Shown here in pieces: positions 44,104-52,920 of a DNA stretch of 64,000 nucleotides; the stretch's first letter is position 1, and each line of letters opens with the position of its first letter. The stretch is from Lachnospiraceae bacterium (GTDB taxonomy: Bacteria; Bacillota; Clostridia; Lachnospirales; Lachnospiraceae), in NCBI GenBank assembly GCA_024691305.1, contig JAILNS010000004.1:41598-105597 (forward strand), written 5' to 3'. Position numbers and translations under genes: made by a program. The notes under the pieces were generated by a model. That model worked only from the letters and a program-made list of their open reading frames with translations, was not told the origin of the DNA and did not search any database.

Positions 44104-45309
44104 ATGAGCGGATCCGGACCATCGGCACTTCATAAGATCATATACACTATTGCGGTTTTTGTTATAAAGCCCGCGATGAAGATCAAATATGGTTTTAAGA
44201 CAGATAAAGTGCCTGATATAAAGGAGCCGTTCATTTTGCTTTCCAATCATACTACCGAAGATGATATGTGTTTTACTGCTATGGCAGTTCGCGGTCATAT
44301 GTATTTTGTCTGTGGTGAACACCTTCTTCGGAATAAGCTGTATGGGAAACTTTTGCGTATCCTTATCGATCCGATCCCCGTACCCAAGGGAGGCGCATCC
44401 CTTGAAGCCGTAAGGAGCATCTATAAGAGGCTGAAGGCAGGTGACAATATCTGTATGTTTCCGGAAGGCAAAAGATCATTTCACGGAGAAACCATTCCTT
44501 CATCGGTTGCACTTGGAAAACTGGTTAAGTCTGCGGGATGCGCACTGGTGACCTACCGTATACAGGGCGGCTATTTTACATATCCGAGATGGGCCAGAAA
44601 ACATCACAGAAAAGGGCATATAGAAGGACATGTGGTCGGAGTGTACGGATCAAATGAACTTTCAGGCATGAGTGCAAAAGAAATTACAGATGTTATCAAT
44701 CGCGATACTTATGAAAATGCGTATGAGACCCAGCGCATTAAAATGTGGAAATATCGCGGAGATAATAAGGCTGTCGGAATGGAACATATACTGTTTATAT
44801 GTCCAAAGTGTAAGAAGATGGATACGATACGCAGCGACGGAGATTTCTTTTTTTGCTCTGATTGTGGTATGAACGGCAAATACAATGAATATGGTTTTTT
44901 GGAAGGTAAGGAACTGCTGTTTGATAATGTGCTTTCATGGATGCGTTGGATAGAGCCCGAGTTTGACAAGTATGCAGAGGGCTTTAAAGACGGAGAACTT
45001 ATGTATACGGAAGAAGGTGTCCTGCTTTATCATATGCGAGACGGTTACCGGAACGAGGATATTCTTACGGATACGCTTAAAGTATATAAAGACCGAATGG
45101 AGATCGGGACAAAAGATAACGGTGAAGCTGCCGGGGTATTTTCTTATGATGATATATCCTCGCTATCCATATTGTATGGAAATATTCTCCTTTTTACGCA
45201 TAATGGTGTATACTACGGTCTGACAGGAGATAGGTTCAGGGCCTGGAAATGCGCACGGCTCTGGCATCTTATAAAGGGAGATACTTCGGATCCGTCCAGG
45301 GAGATTTAG
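44104..45309 (+). CDS. PlsC-type acyltransferase with C-terminal zinc ribbon
   Basis: The N-terminal half resembles 1-acyl-glycerol-3-phosphate acyltransferases: NHTTEDD is the NHx4D active-site motif near residue 45 and MFPEGKRS near 118 is the phosphate-binding block. Residues about 228-258 add a zinc ribbon, CPKC and CSDC separated by 18 residues, and about 140 further residues (YTEEGVLLYHMRDG region) of unknown fold. At 401 residues it is much longer than PlsC. A role in phospholipid or surface-lipid acylation is likely; the added part may bind nucleic acid or protein. AGAGGAA precedes the ATG. Confidence 0.8.
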   Translation: MSGSGPSALHKIIYTIAVFVIKPAMKIKYGFKTDKVPDIKEPFILLSNHTTEDDMCFTAMAVRGHMYFVCGEHLLRNKLYGKLLRILIDPIPVPKGGASLEAVRSIYKRLKAGDNICMFPEGKRSFHGETIPSSVALGKLVKSAGCALVTYRIQGGYFTYPRWARKHHRKGHIEGHVVGVYGSNELSGMSAKEITDVINRDTYENAYETQRIKMWKYRGDNKAVGMEHILFICPKCKKMDTIRSDGDFFFCSDCGMNGKYNEYGFLEGKELLFDNVLSWMRWIEPEFDKYAEGFKDGELMYTEEGVLLYHMRDGYRNEDILTDTLKVYKDRMEIGTKDNGEAAGVFSYDDISSLSILYGNILLFTHNGVYYGLTGDRFRAWKCARLWHLIKGDTSDPSREI

Positions 45310-45313
45310 TATT

Positions 45314-46702
45314 ATGGAACAGAAAACCGTAAATGTTTCCGGAATCCGGTGGAAAGAAAAATTCAGCTATGGTATGGGCGAGGTCGCAAGTGGAGTTACG
45401 TTTGGGCTTGTGCAATCCGTGCTACAGAAATATTATACCGATATTCTGGGGATAGGTGTCATATCCATCATGCTGTTGTTTGTACTTGCCCGATTCTGGG
45501 ATGCGGCCAACGATACCATATGCGGACACGTGATCGCAAGGCTTAAACCTGATGATACGGGACGGTATCGCAGGTGGTTTAAGTGGTTTGCCGTTCCGCT
45601 CGCAACATGTACGGTGTTGATGTTTGTCAAAATACCCGGCCTTTCAGGGACCGGATATTTTGTGTATGCATGTATAACATATATCCTGTTTGGTATGGTA
45701 TATACCTGCTTGAACGTACCTTACGGGTCACTTGCACAGGCTGTAACCTTAGACAGTTCCGAACGTGCATCATTGTCGGTGGCTCGTTCGGTAGGCGGGG
45801 TATTTGGGGCAATCCCGGCTCTTATTCTCATAAGTTTCTGCTACGAAACGGGTACAGACGGCATCAAACGCATGAGCTATCCGATTATTATCACCGGCGT
45901 TATCATAATTGCCATCTTATCGCTGCTTTCATACGTCGTATTGTACAGAGGCACCAAGGAACGTGTGATTGAGCAGAGCAAAGAGAATAAAAAAGGAATT
46001 TTTTTAAAAAGCATGAAGGCACTTTTATCCGATCGTGCCTTTGTGAGCGCTGCGATAGTTGCCATGCTTTATCTTGCTTCACAGCAGTTTTCGATGAGTT
46101 ATTCGGCTTATCTGTTTCAATACTATTTTGATGCTCCGAATCTTACCATGTTACCTACGGTATTTCAGTATCTGCCGGTTGCGGTCATGATGTTTTTTGC
46201 AACTAAACTGGGAAACCGCTTTGGCCGGAGAGAACTGTGTGCATACGGTATACTTGCAGCGGGTATCGGTAATCTTATACTGTTTATGCTTCATACTAAG
46301 AATGTATGGATTTACATAGTGGTTTTGCTGATATCCGGGATAGGTACTACTTTTATATATCTTCTTACCTGGTCGATTGCATCCGACGCCATAGACCATG
46401 CAGCGCTTTCTTCGGGAGTTGAGGAACCGTATGCGTATTCTTTTTTCTCTTTTATGAGAAAACTGGGACACTGTGTTGCCGCTGTATTTGTTAATCTGGC
46501 ACTTTTTAAGATAGGGTATTCGGGAAATGTTTTAAATACGTCTAATATAACAGATGATACTTTATCTGAGATGTATACGTGGTCTGTACTGGTACCGGCA
46601 TTATTGTATCTTGTGATATTCATTTTGCTTAGGTTCATATATCCGCTTGGCAAACAGGCCGTGGAACTACAGCAGAAGGCTAAGGAGGCAAAATGGCAGT
46701 GA
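45314..46702 (+). CDS. GPH-family sugar:cation symporter
   Basis: A 462-residue transporter of the glycoside-pentoside-hexuronide family within MFS, with about 12 membrane segments. The start KFSYGMGEVASG and the motif ARFWDAANDTICG are characteristic of the family, as is GRYRRWF in the first cytoplasmic loop. The substrate is probably a glycoside or pentoside. It starts 4 bases after the acyltransferase and overlaps the next permease gene by 10 bases, so the three are probably one operon. Confidence 0.88.
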   Translation: MEQKTVNVSGIRWKEKFSYGMGEVASGVTFGLVQSVLQKYYTDILGIGVISIMLLFVLARFWDAANDTICGHVIARLKPDDTGRYRRWFKWFAVPLATCTVLMFVKIPGLSGTGYFVYACITYILFGMVYTCLNVPYGSLAQAVTLDSSERASLSVARSVGGVFGAIPALILISFCYETGTDGIKRMSYPIIITGVIIIAILSLLSYVVLYRGTKERVIEQSKENKKGIFLKSMKALLSDRAFVSAAIVAMLYLASQQFSMSYSAYLFQYYFDAPNLTMLPTVFQYLPVAVMMFFATKLGNRFGRRELCAYGILAAGIGNLILFMLHTKNVWIYIVVLLISGIGTTFIYLLTWSIASDAIDHAALSSGVEEPYAYSFFSFMRKLGHCVAAVFVNLALFKIGYSGNVLNTSNITDDTLSEMYTWSVLVPALLYLVIFILLRFIYPLGKQAVELQQKAKEAKWQ

Positions 46703-47469
46703 TCATGGTCTCAGTGATATCCGGTCTTTTTGCGGGATTCGGAACGGGATTCGCTGGTCTTTCCGCAGCAGTTTTCATAGCACCCATGCTGATCGCATTT
46801 TTGAAGGTTGATTCTTTTTCTGCCATAGGTATCGCACTTGCCTCGGATGTGCTGGCTTCCGTTGCTTCGGCCTGTAACTACAGAAGATACGGAAATGTGA
46901 ATCTTAGGAAGAATATGATTCTTTTGGTCACGGTACTTGTCTTTGCGATAATCGGAAGCATAATTGCGTATTTTTTTACCGCTTACGAGGAAGGCGAATC
47001 CATTATGGGATGGTGGATGATCGCAGCCACGCTTGTCCTGGGACTTAAATTGCTGCTTTTTCCGGGAAACAGGGAAAGAGCCCGCAAGGGATCGGAAGGA
47101 CTATCCGATACTCTGATAATGATAGGCTCCGGAATATATATAGGATTTGTTTGCGGATTTCAGGGGACCGGAGGCGGTCTCATGCTTTTGTTCGTACTTA
47201 ATATACTGCTTGGAAATGAATTTAAGAAGGCGGTCGGGACGAGTGTGAGCATCATGGCACTGACCGCATTTATAGGTGCAGCCAGTCATTTTACTCTACG
47301 CGGATTTCCGGATATCAGACTTCTCATTCTTTGTATAGTATTCACGTTCATAGGGGCTGAAATAGCATCCGTTATTGCAAATAAGGTAAGGCCGGAAGTT
47401 TTAAAGAGGATTACCGGAGGAATGATGTCCGTCGCAGGAATAGCCATGATCATCGCAAGATTTCTGTAA
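46693..47469 (+). CDS. TauE/SafE-family permease
   Basis: A 258-residue membrane protein with about 8 helices. The duplicated glycine-rich motifs GFGTGFAGLSAAVF near the start and GFVCGFQGTGGGLML in the second half are the TauE/SafE signature. Members export sulfite, sulfoacetate or other organic anions; the substrate here is unknown. AAGGAGG precedes the ATG inside the end of the preceding transporter gene. It ends 7 bases from the convergent marR gene. Confidence 0.87.
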   Translation: MAVIMVSVISGLFAGFGTGFAGLSAAVFIAPMLIAFLKVDSFSAIGIALASDVLASVASACNYRRYGNVNLRKNMILLVTVLVFAIIGSIIAYFFTAYEEGESIMGWWMIAATLVLGLKLLLFPGNRERARKGSEGLSDTLIMIGSGIYIGFVCGFQGTGGGLMLLFVLNILLGNEFKKAVGTSVSIMALTAFIGAASHFTLRGFPDIRLLILCIVFTFIGAEIASVIANKVRPEVLKRITGGMMSVAGIAMIIARFL

Positions 47470-47476
47470 TATCATA

Positions 47477-47911
47477 TCAGTCACCTTCGTGTAATCTCTT
47501 GAGATTTGAATATATGATGTCCAGGGATTCATACATACATATTCGCATTTCCTCGGAGAGACCAACGCCGGCGGCTTTAAGGGCGTTGTCAGCCTCAGTC
47601 TGAATCTGAGAGGCCAGATCATATCCCTTTTTGGTGAGGACTATAGGTGCACGGTATTTCTGAGATTCGCTATTTTTCACAAGCCCCTGCTTTCTAAACT
47701 GTGTGACCGCTCTTGAGACGTCTGCTTTGTCGCGAAGGGTGATCTCCGAAAGGCGCATGGAAGTGAGCGGTTCTCCGGAATTGGCCAGAATTATGAGATA
47801 GAAGCCGTAAGCACCTTTTAGACCGTATTCTTTCATCGTGTCCGTAGCTATCCTGTTCCAGTAATGTGTTATCCCGAATACGGACAATGAAAACAGTTCA
47901 AATCTTGTCAT
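47477..47911 (-). CDS. MarR-family transcriptional regulator
   Basis: A 144-residue winged-helix regulator. The DNA-binding core is visible as LTSMRLSEITLRDKADVSRAVTQF (recognition helix around residues 62-76) and the wing as KYRAPIVLTKKG; N- and C-terminal helices should dimerise it. AAGGAGA precedes the ATG. It is the second gene after degV, 10 bases downstream. Two matched palindromes in the degV promoter are the obvious binding sites, implying autoregulation. With a fatty-acid-binding DegV partner, a FabT-like lipid role is possible but unproven. Confidence 0.9.
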   Translation of the reverse strand: MTRFELFSLSVFGITHYWNRIATDTMKEYGLKGAYGFYLIILANSGEPLTSMRLSEITLRDKADVSRAVTQFRKQGLVKNSESQKYRAPIVLTKKGYDLASQIQTEADNALKAAGVGLSEEMRICMYESLDIIYSNLKRLHEGD

Positions 47912-47921
47912 ACCGTTCTCC

Positions 47922-48776
47922 TTAAGTATTATTTTTGAAAAAAGCGACTGCTATGGCTCCCGGACCTGCATGCGTACCGATGACACTGCATATCTGAGTG
48001 GTGTTAAGACGTTCTAAGCGGTCGGTCCAAAGTTCAGTGTTATCGTTTATATAGTTATCCAGAAGTTCTCTTGAAGTTCCGGAGTACCCTAAAAGTACAG
48101 GCGCATCGTAGTCAACGCCCATTTTTTTGACATGTTCAACCAGCAGGTTGTTTGCCTTGTGCGAACCGCGAGCCTTGCCCAGAACGCTTATAACTCCGTC
48201 TTTTACGGTTATTACAGGCTTGATGTTAAGGGCAGTTCCGGCTATGGCCGATGCTTTGGAGATTCGTCCGCCCTTCATAAGGTATTCGAGAGTATCCAAT
48301 AAGGCTATTATACATATATCTTCGCGTTTTTTGATAAGTTCTTCTACGAGTTTGTCTTTTGACATGCCTTTTTGTACACACTGTATGGCATGTTCTATTA
48401 AAATGCCTGCCCCGATCGTTACATTACCCGAATCTATGACGGTAACTTCCGGATAGCTTTGTGCTGCGATGCATGCACTCTGATAAGTTCCCGAGAGCTT
48501 TGCGGACAGGGTTATGACAATGGCAGCTTTGCCCTGATTGCGGACCTCTTCATAGATTTTCTCAAAAGCAGCGGGAGAGGGCTGACTGGTTGTAGGCAGG
48601 ATGTTCTCGTTTTCCAGTTTTTCGTAAAATTCATTTAAGCTTAAGTTTACGTCATCTAAGTATTCTTTTTCTCCGAAGGTGACGGTGAGCGGTACGCTAA
48701 GCACGAGATTCCTGTATTCTTCGCGTATGTTTGTTGTAGAATCGATGATGATCTGAATATCGTTGTTCGGGTCCAT
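47922..48776 (-). CDS. DegV-family fatty-acid-binding protein
   Basis: DegV/FakB proteins bind a fatty acid and present it to the FakA kinase for phosphorylation and entry into phospholipid. Visible family features are IIIDSTTNI near the start, PTTSQPSPAAF near residue 60, VIDSGNVTIGAG near 115 and the C-terminal IGTHAGPGAIAVAFF. ATG at 48776 with AAAGGAG upstream fits the conserved N-terminus better than the open frame from 48815. About 284 residues. No fakA lies in the window. Confidence 0.93.
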   Translation of the reverse strand: MDPNNDIQIIIDSTTNIREEYRNLVLSVPLTVTFGEKEYLDDVNLSLNEFYEKLENENILPTTSQPSPAAFEKIYEEVRNQGKAAIVITLSAKLSGTYQSACIAAQSYPEVTVIDSGNVTIGAGILIEHAIQCVQKGMSKDKLVEELIKKREDICIIALLDTLEYLMKGGRISKASAIAGTALNIKPVITVKDGVISVLGKARGSHKANNLLVEHVKKMGVDYDAPVLLGYSGTSRELLDNYINDNTELWTDRLERLNTTQICSVIGTHAGPGAIAVAFFKNNT

Positions 48777-48799
48777 AAAAACTCCTTTCAAAATAAGAT

Positions 48800-48850
48800 G
48801 TTGAAAAATCAACAAGCGATATGATATCAGCGAAACGTTGATTTGTCAAC
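48800..48850 (-). promoter_or_regulatory. degV-marR promoter flanked by two identical-type operators
   Basis: On the minus strand TTGACA, 17 bases, TATCAT forms a strong promoter. The -35 lies inside palindrome GTTGACAAATCAAC (48850 to 48837). A second palindrome, GTTGATTTTTCAAC (48813 to 48800), lies about 8 bases past the expected start. Both have the form GTTGA-N4-TCAAC and are 37 bp apart, centre to centre. A dimeric MarR protein bound to both would block transcription. Confidence 0.8.
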
Positions 48851-48881
48851 AAGATTCCGGATATTGAAATCGTTTCGATAA

Positions 48882-48995
48882 GTGATTAAACTGCCTTTAT
48901 ATGAGTCCATCGACCAGATAGCGGGAGCCGCAACGGATCTTGCGACAACTTTGAGTCAGCCACTATGCAAATCGCATTTCTGCGTTTTGATCTAA
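48882..48995 (+). pseudogene. possible chemoreceptor remnant
   Basis: An in-frame stretch bounded by stops reads YESIDQIAGAATDLATTLSQ (residues in one frame). ESIDQIAGAATDLA resembles helix sequence of methyl-accepting chemotaxis proteins. There is no start codon context or ribosome site, and the flanks do not match. It may be a decayed fragment or chance. Confidence 0.25.
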
Positions 48996-49170
48996 ATCTT
49001 AAGTTTCAGACTTGACTTCTAATAGTTAGTCTTTATTATTTTATTATTTTAAAATATAAGAAAAGTGATGTGAATAAAACGCCGGTATATGTGTCGTAAC
49101 GGGCAGTCGGTGAGAGCACCAAAATCATAAGACGTTGAAAAAAGAGTTTTTACTAAAAGATTTTAATAAC

Positions 49171-49198
49171 TTGAAATTTAGTTGATTTACGATAATAT
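49171..49198 (+). promoter_or_regulatory. promoter for ychF
   Basis: TTGAAA (49171-49176), 16 bases, TAATAT (49193-49198), about 100 bases before the ychF start. Confidence 0.55.
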
Positions 49199-49301
49199 AT
49201 ATTAGGACACGAAAAGTCCAATGAAAAGGATGCAAATATAGTTGCAAGAATCATACTGGCAACTTTGAAACCGCTAAAATAGATGAAAGAAGGAAATATT
49301 T

Positions 49302-50402
49302 ATGAAACTGGGAATCGTCGGACTTCCGAACGTGGGCAAGAGCACGTTGTTTAATTCGCTGACCAAGGCAGGGGCGGAATCCGCAAATTATCCTTTTTGT
49401 ACGATAGATCCCAATATAGGCATAGTTCCGGTGCCGGATGACCGTATAGAGAAGCTCGGAGAACTGTATCATACCAAGAAGGTGACTCATGCTACGATAG
49501 AATTCGTTGATATCGCGGGCCTTGTAAAGGGCGCATCCAAAGGAGAAGGCCTCGGCAACCAGTTTCTTGCAAATATTCGTGAAGTAGATGCGATAGTACA
49601 TGTCGTCAGATGCTTCGAAGACAGCAATATAGTACATGTTGACGGAAACATTGATCCGCTTCGTGACATAGAGACAATTAACCTCGAGCTTATATTTGCA
49701 GATCTTGAGGTCCTTGAGAGACGTATCGCCAAGGTTGCACGAACAGCCAAGATGGACAAGGCAGCAGGCAAGGAATACGACATGCTCCTTGCAATAAAAG
49801 ACCATCTTGAAGCGGGAAACCGTGCGGCTACTTATGAAGTTCCCGAAGATGAAGACCTTATAAGTCTGTTTAAAGAATATAATCTGCTTACCGCTAAACC
49901 TGTCATTTATGCAGCCAATGTCGCTGAGGATGATCTGGCTGATGACGGTGCAACTAATGACGGCGTGATCGCGGTACGTAAGTTTGCGGATGAAGAGGGC
50001 AGTAAGGTCTTTGTCATCTGCGCTCAGATAGAGCAGGAACTTGCGGATCTGGACGATGAGGAAAAGGCAATGTTCCTTGAAGATCTTGGATTAAAAGAGT
50101 CCGGACTTGAGAAACTTATAAAGGCTAGTTACGATCTCCTCGGCCTTATGAGCTTTTTGACGGCGGGAGAAGACGAATGCCGCGCCTGGACCATCAAACA
50201 GGGGACCAAGGCACCGCAGGCGGCAGGCAAGATCCATACGGATTTTGAAAGAGGCTTCATCAAAGCTGAAGTTGTAAACTATAAGGATCTTCTCGAACTT
50301 GGATCTCTTGCGGCTGCGAGAGAAAAAGGTATCGTTGGTATGGAAGGCAAAGACTATGTCGTAAAGGACGGAGATGTCATTCTGTTCAGGTTCAATGTCT
50401 GA
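49302..50402 (+). CDS. ychF: redox-regulated ATPase YchF
   Basis: Obg-related P-loop protein that binds ribosomes and hydrolyses ATP rather than GTP. The P-loop is [14 protein letters not shown], the G3 region [20 protein letters not shown], and in place of the GTP-specific NKxD motif it has NVAEDD near residue 205, the change that gives ATP preference. The C-terminal TGS domain ends in [10 protein letters not shown]. 366 residues is normal. GAAGGA precedes the ATG. Confidence 0.97.
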   Translation: MKLGIVGLPNVGKSTLFNSLTKAGAESANYPFCTIDPNIGIVPVPDDRIEKLGELYHTKKVTHATIEFVDIAGLVKGASKGEGLGNQFLANIREVDAIVHVVRCFEDSNIVHVDGNIDPLRDIETINLELIFADLEVLERRIAKVARTAKMDKAAGKEYDMLLAIKDHLEAGNRAATYEVPEDEDLISLFKEYNLLTAKPVIYAANVAEDDLADDGATNDGVIAVRKFADEEGSKVFVICAQIEQELADLDDEEKAMFLEDLGLKESGLEKLIKASYDLLGLMSFLTAGEDECRAWTIKQGTKAPQAAGKIHTDFERGFIKAEVVNYKDLLELGSLAAAREKGIVGMEGKDYVVKDGDVILFRFNV

Positions 50403-50456
50403 TAAGTGATAGTGTCTACTTAATATAAATAGAACTGAAGCGTACAAAGGAGTGCT

Positions 50457-51347
50457 ATGCAGGATATAATGGGGGCGGGCGATATAGCCTTTCCCAATCT
50501 GGGAATATATTTAAATAATGTGCCGAAATCTTTTTCGGTTTTTGGGTTTGAGATCGCATTATACGGAGTTTTCATTGCAACCGGAATGCTTCTCGGTATT
50601 TATCTGGCATCTAAGATGGCGCCTAAGAACGGTGTTGTGGGAGATGAGATCTGGGATTTCTGGATATATGCCATTGTGCTCGGGGTTATAGGTGCCAGGA
50701 TCTATTATGTCATATTCAGGTGGGATCAGTATAAGGATAATCCTCTTCAGATATTTAATTTAAGAGCGGGCGGACTTGCCATATACGGTGGATTGATCGT
50801 CGGATTTACCGTTTTGTTTATCTTTTGTCATATCAAAAAGATCAATTCGCTGGATTTTGCCGACAGTGTGGTTCCGGGCATAGCACTCGGGCAGGCGCTG
50901 GGCCGTTGGGGAAACTTTACAAACCGCGAGGTTTTCGGAGAATATACCGATAATCTTCTTGCTATGAGGTTACCGGAAGAGGCCGTAAGAGCATCCGATA
51001 TATCGGAGAGCATAGCTGCCCACATTACGGACGGGATCAATTATATCCAGGTACATCCGACATTTCTGTATGAAAGTTTGTGGAATCTGACCCTTATGTT
51101 CATACTGATTTGGTGGACCAAACATAAACATTTTCCCGGACAGGTTATGACTTTCTATTTTATAGGGTACGGTATCGGACGATTCTGGATAGAAGCGATT
51201 CGTACAGATGTGCTTTATCTCTGGAATACTCATATAGCAGCCTCACAGGTGGTATGCATAGCAATAGTTATTCTTGCTGTTGTACTAAATATCATCTTTA
51301 TAAAGCGCAAAAGAAAAGATACAGTTAAGACTGAGGAAGTTAAGTAG
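50457..51347 (+). CDS. lgt: prolipoprotein diacylglyceryl transferase
   Basis: Membrane enzyme that transfers diacylglycerol from phosphatidylglycerol to the lipobox Cys of prolipoproteins, as needed for the lipoprotein encoded at 165-1748. Seven membrane segments are expected. The signature GRWGNFTNREVFGEY near residues 142-156 and the conserved RAGGLAIYGG near 103-112 are visible. 296 residues with a charged C-terminal tail. AAAGGAG precedes the ATG, and a terminator follows. Confidence 0.95.
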   Translation: MQDIMGAGDIAFPNLGIYLNNVPKSFSVFGFEIALYGVFIATGMLLGIYLASKMAPKNGVVGDEIWDFWIYAIVLGVIGARIYYVIFRWDQYKDNPLQIFNLRAGGLAIYGGLIVGFTVLFIFCHIKKINSLDFADSVVPGIALGQALGRWGNFTNREVFGEYTDNLLAMRLPEEAVRASDISESIAAHITDGINYIQVHPTFLYESLWNLTLMFILIWWTKHKHFPGQVMTFYFIGYGIGRFWIEAIRTDVLYLWNTHIAASQVVCIAIVILAVVLNIIFIKRKRKDTVKTEEVK

Positions 51348-51382
51348 CCTCCACTGCGCTCCACCATATATGCAAATATTCT

Positions 51383-51411
51383 AAAAGACCGCAATTATGC
51401 GGTCTTTTTTT
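51383..51411 (+). terminator. intrinsic terminator after lgt
   Basis: AAAAGACCGCA pairs with TGCGGTCTTTT, followed by further T residues. It separates lgt from the division cluster. Confidence 0.9.
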
Positions 51412-51421
51412 GCTATTGTAC

Positions 51422-51507
51422 TTGCATTTATACAAACAAGTGCGTATAATGTGGTTATGAGTTGCAAAAAAGTGGTACTTTGTGCCACGAAGTGGAGAGT
51501 AAAGTGT
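51422..51507 (+). promoter_or_regulatory. mraZ promoter with MraZ-box-like direct repeats
   Basis: TTGCAT, 17 bases, TATAAT (51445-51450). Around and after it are copies of AAGTGN at 51438, 51470, 51490 and 51502, with related ATGTGG at 51449 and TTGTGC at 51480. Spacing is 10-12 bp or multiples. MraZ is known to bind GTG-containing repeats with about 10-bp spacing before its own gene, so autoregulation is likely. Confidence 0.65.
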
Positions 51508-51935
51508 ATCGTGGCGAATATACCCATTCCATAGATGCCAAGGGCAGGCTGATAGTTCCTTCCAAGTTAAGAGAAACCTTGGGAGATAGTTTTGTGCTTA
51601 CCAAGGGCCTTGACGGATGCCTTATGGCTTATGACACAGAAGAATGGGAAGAATTTGAAACCAAGCTGCAGGAACTTCCGGTGACTAACAAGAATGCCAG
51701 AAAACTGGTCAGACATTTTTCCGGAGGAGCCGCAGATGCGGAATGCGATTCACAGGGAAGAGTGCTCATCCCCGCAAACTTAAGAGAATATGCCGGTCTT
51801 ACCAAGGAAGCAGTTCTCCTTGGCATGGGAAACCGGATAGAGATATGGAGCAAAGAAAGATATGAAACTGAAGGAACATATGAGGATATGGATGAAGTCG
51901 CATCTGCTCTCGAAGATATGGGCCTTGGCATCTGA
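51504..51935 (+). CDS. mraZ: division cluster transcriptional regulator MraZ
   Basis: DNA-binding regulator of the division and wall cluster. Its two SpoVT/AbrB-like halves each carry DxxxR: DAKGRLIVP and DSQGRVLIP. GTG at 51504 with GGAGAG at 51494-51499 gives a 143-residue protein starting (M)YRGEYTHSID, the family norm; the frame is open from 51462 but that extension is not conserved. First gene of the dcw run. Confidence 0.95.
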   Translation: MYRGEYTHSIDAKGRLIVPSKLRETLGDSFVLTKGLDGCLMAYDTEEWEEFETKLQELPVTNKNARKLVRHFSGGAADAECDSQGRVLIPANLREYAGLTKEAVLLGMGNRIEIWSKERYETEGTYEDMDEVASALEDMGLGI

Positions 51936-51943
51936 GTTATAAA

Positions 51944-52894
51944 ATGATTTTTTCGCACACTCCGATAATGTTAAATGAAGTCATAGAAGGTCTGGCTATC
52001 AAACCTGAGGGAATTTACCTGGATGGGACGATAGGAGGAGCCGGACACAGCAGTGAGATAGCTGCGAGACTTACGGGTGGCGGTCACTTATACGGTACCG
52101 ATCAGGATGATGCGGCGATCGAGGCTGCAACAGCAAGATTAAGTAAATACGCTGATCGTACCACTGTTATAAAAACCAATTATGAATACGCGCTCACCGA
52201 GCTTAAGAGCCGCGGAATAAATAAACTTGATGGGATCCTTTTAGATCTGGGCGTAAGCTCTTACCAGTTCGATGACGAAAGCAGAGGTTTTTCATACAGA
52301 TTTGATACCAGACTCGATATGAGGATGGATACGGACTCGGAGCTTACGGCTGAAACTATAGTAAACACATATTCCGGACAGGAACTTACGAGGATCATAA
52401 GAGAGTACGGAGAAGAACAGTTCGCAGCCAATATTGCAAAGCACATCATAGAAAGGCGCAAAACCGGGCCGATAACCACGACCGGAGAACTGAGCGATAT
52501 AATACATGCCGCGATACCTGCCAAAATGAGGGCGAAGGGCGGGAATCCGTGTAAGAAGACATTCCAGGCGCTCAGGATAGAGTGTAATCGTGAACTTGAA
52601 GTTTTACAAAACTCGATAGATGCCTTTATCAAAGCACTAAACCCCGGCGGAAGGATATGCATCATCACATTCCATTCGCTTGAGGACAGGATAGTAAAAA
52701 ATGCATTCAGACAAGCCGAAGATCCGTGTACATGTCCTCCGAACTTTCCGGTATGTGTATGCGGGAAGAAACCACTCGGTAAGAGCGTAACGCGGAAGCC
52801 GGTCACGGCATCGGATAAGGAACTTGAAGATAATCCGAGGTCATCGAGTGCGAAACTCAGGATATTTGAACGAAACAGCAACGAACAGTTGTGA
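51944..52894 (+). CDS. rsmH: 16S rRNA (cytosine-1402-N4) methyltransferase
   Basis: SAM-dependent methyltransferase also called MraW. The N-terminus FSHTPIMLNEVIEGL, SAM motif DGTIGGAGHS, LLDLGVSSYQFD and the C-terminal FHSLEDRIVK with HIS/LED block are diagnostic. 316 residues. It starts 9 bases after mraZ with a weak ribosome site, consistent with coupling. Confidence 0.97.
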   Translation: MIFSHTPIMLNEVIEGLAIKPEGIYLDGTIGGAGHSSEIAARLTGGGHLYGTDQDDAAIEAATARLSKYADRTTVIKTNYEYALTELKSRGINKLDGILLDLGVSSYQFDDESRGFSYRFDTRLDMRMDTDSELTAETIVNTYSGQELTRIIREYGEEQFAANIAKHIIERRKTGPITTTGELSDIIHAAIPAKMRAKGGNPCKKTFQALRIECNRELEVLQNSIDAFIKALNPGGRICIITFHSLEDRIVKNAFRQAEDPCTCPPNFPVCVCGKKPLGKSVTRKPVTASDKELEDNPRSSSAKLRIFERNSNEQL

Positions 52895-52920
52895 TCAAAA
52901 TATGGGAAAGAGGGAAAACA

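Larger units (their letters stand above)
48777..49301. other. 525-bp intergenic region between degV and ychF
   Basis: No intact gene is seen. From left to right it holds the degV promoter with two operators (48800-48850), a short chemoreceptor-like remnant (48882-48995), about 170 bases of AT-rich sequence with nothing recognised, the ychF promoter (49171-49198), and a leader with small stems GGAC/GTCC (49204-49219) and AGTTGC/GCAACT (about 49240-49264). Confidence 0.6.

Noticed and set aside
48996..49301. Structured RNA or tRNA in the long gap before ychF
   Set aside because: No tRNA arms, no known riboswitch core and only short stems; the AT-rich sequence does not support a specific RNA.
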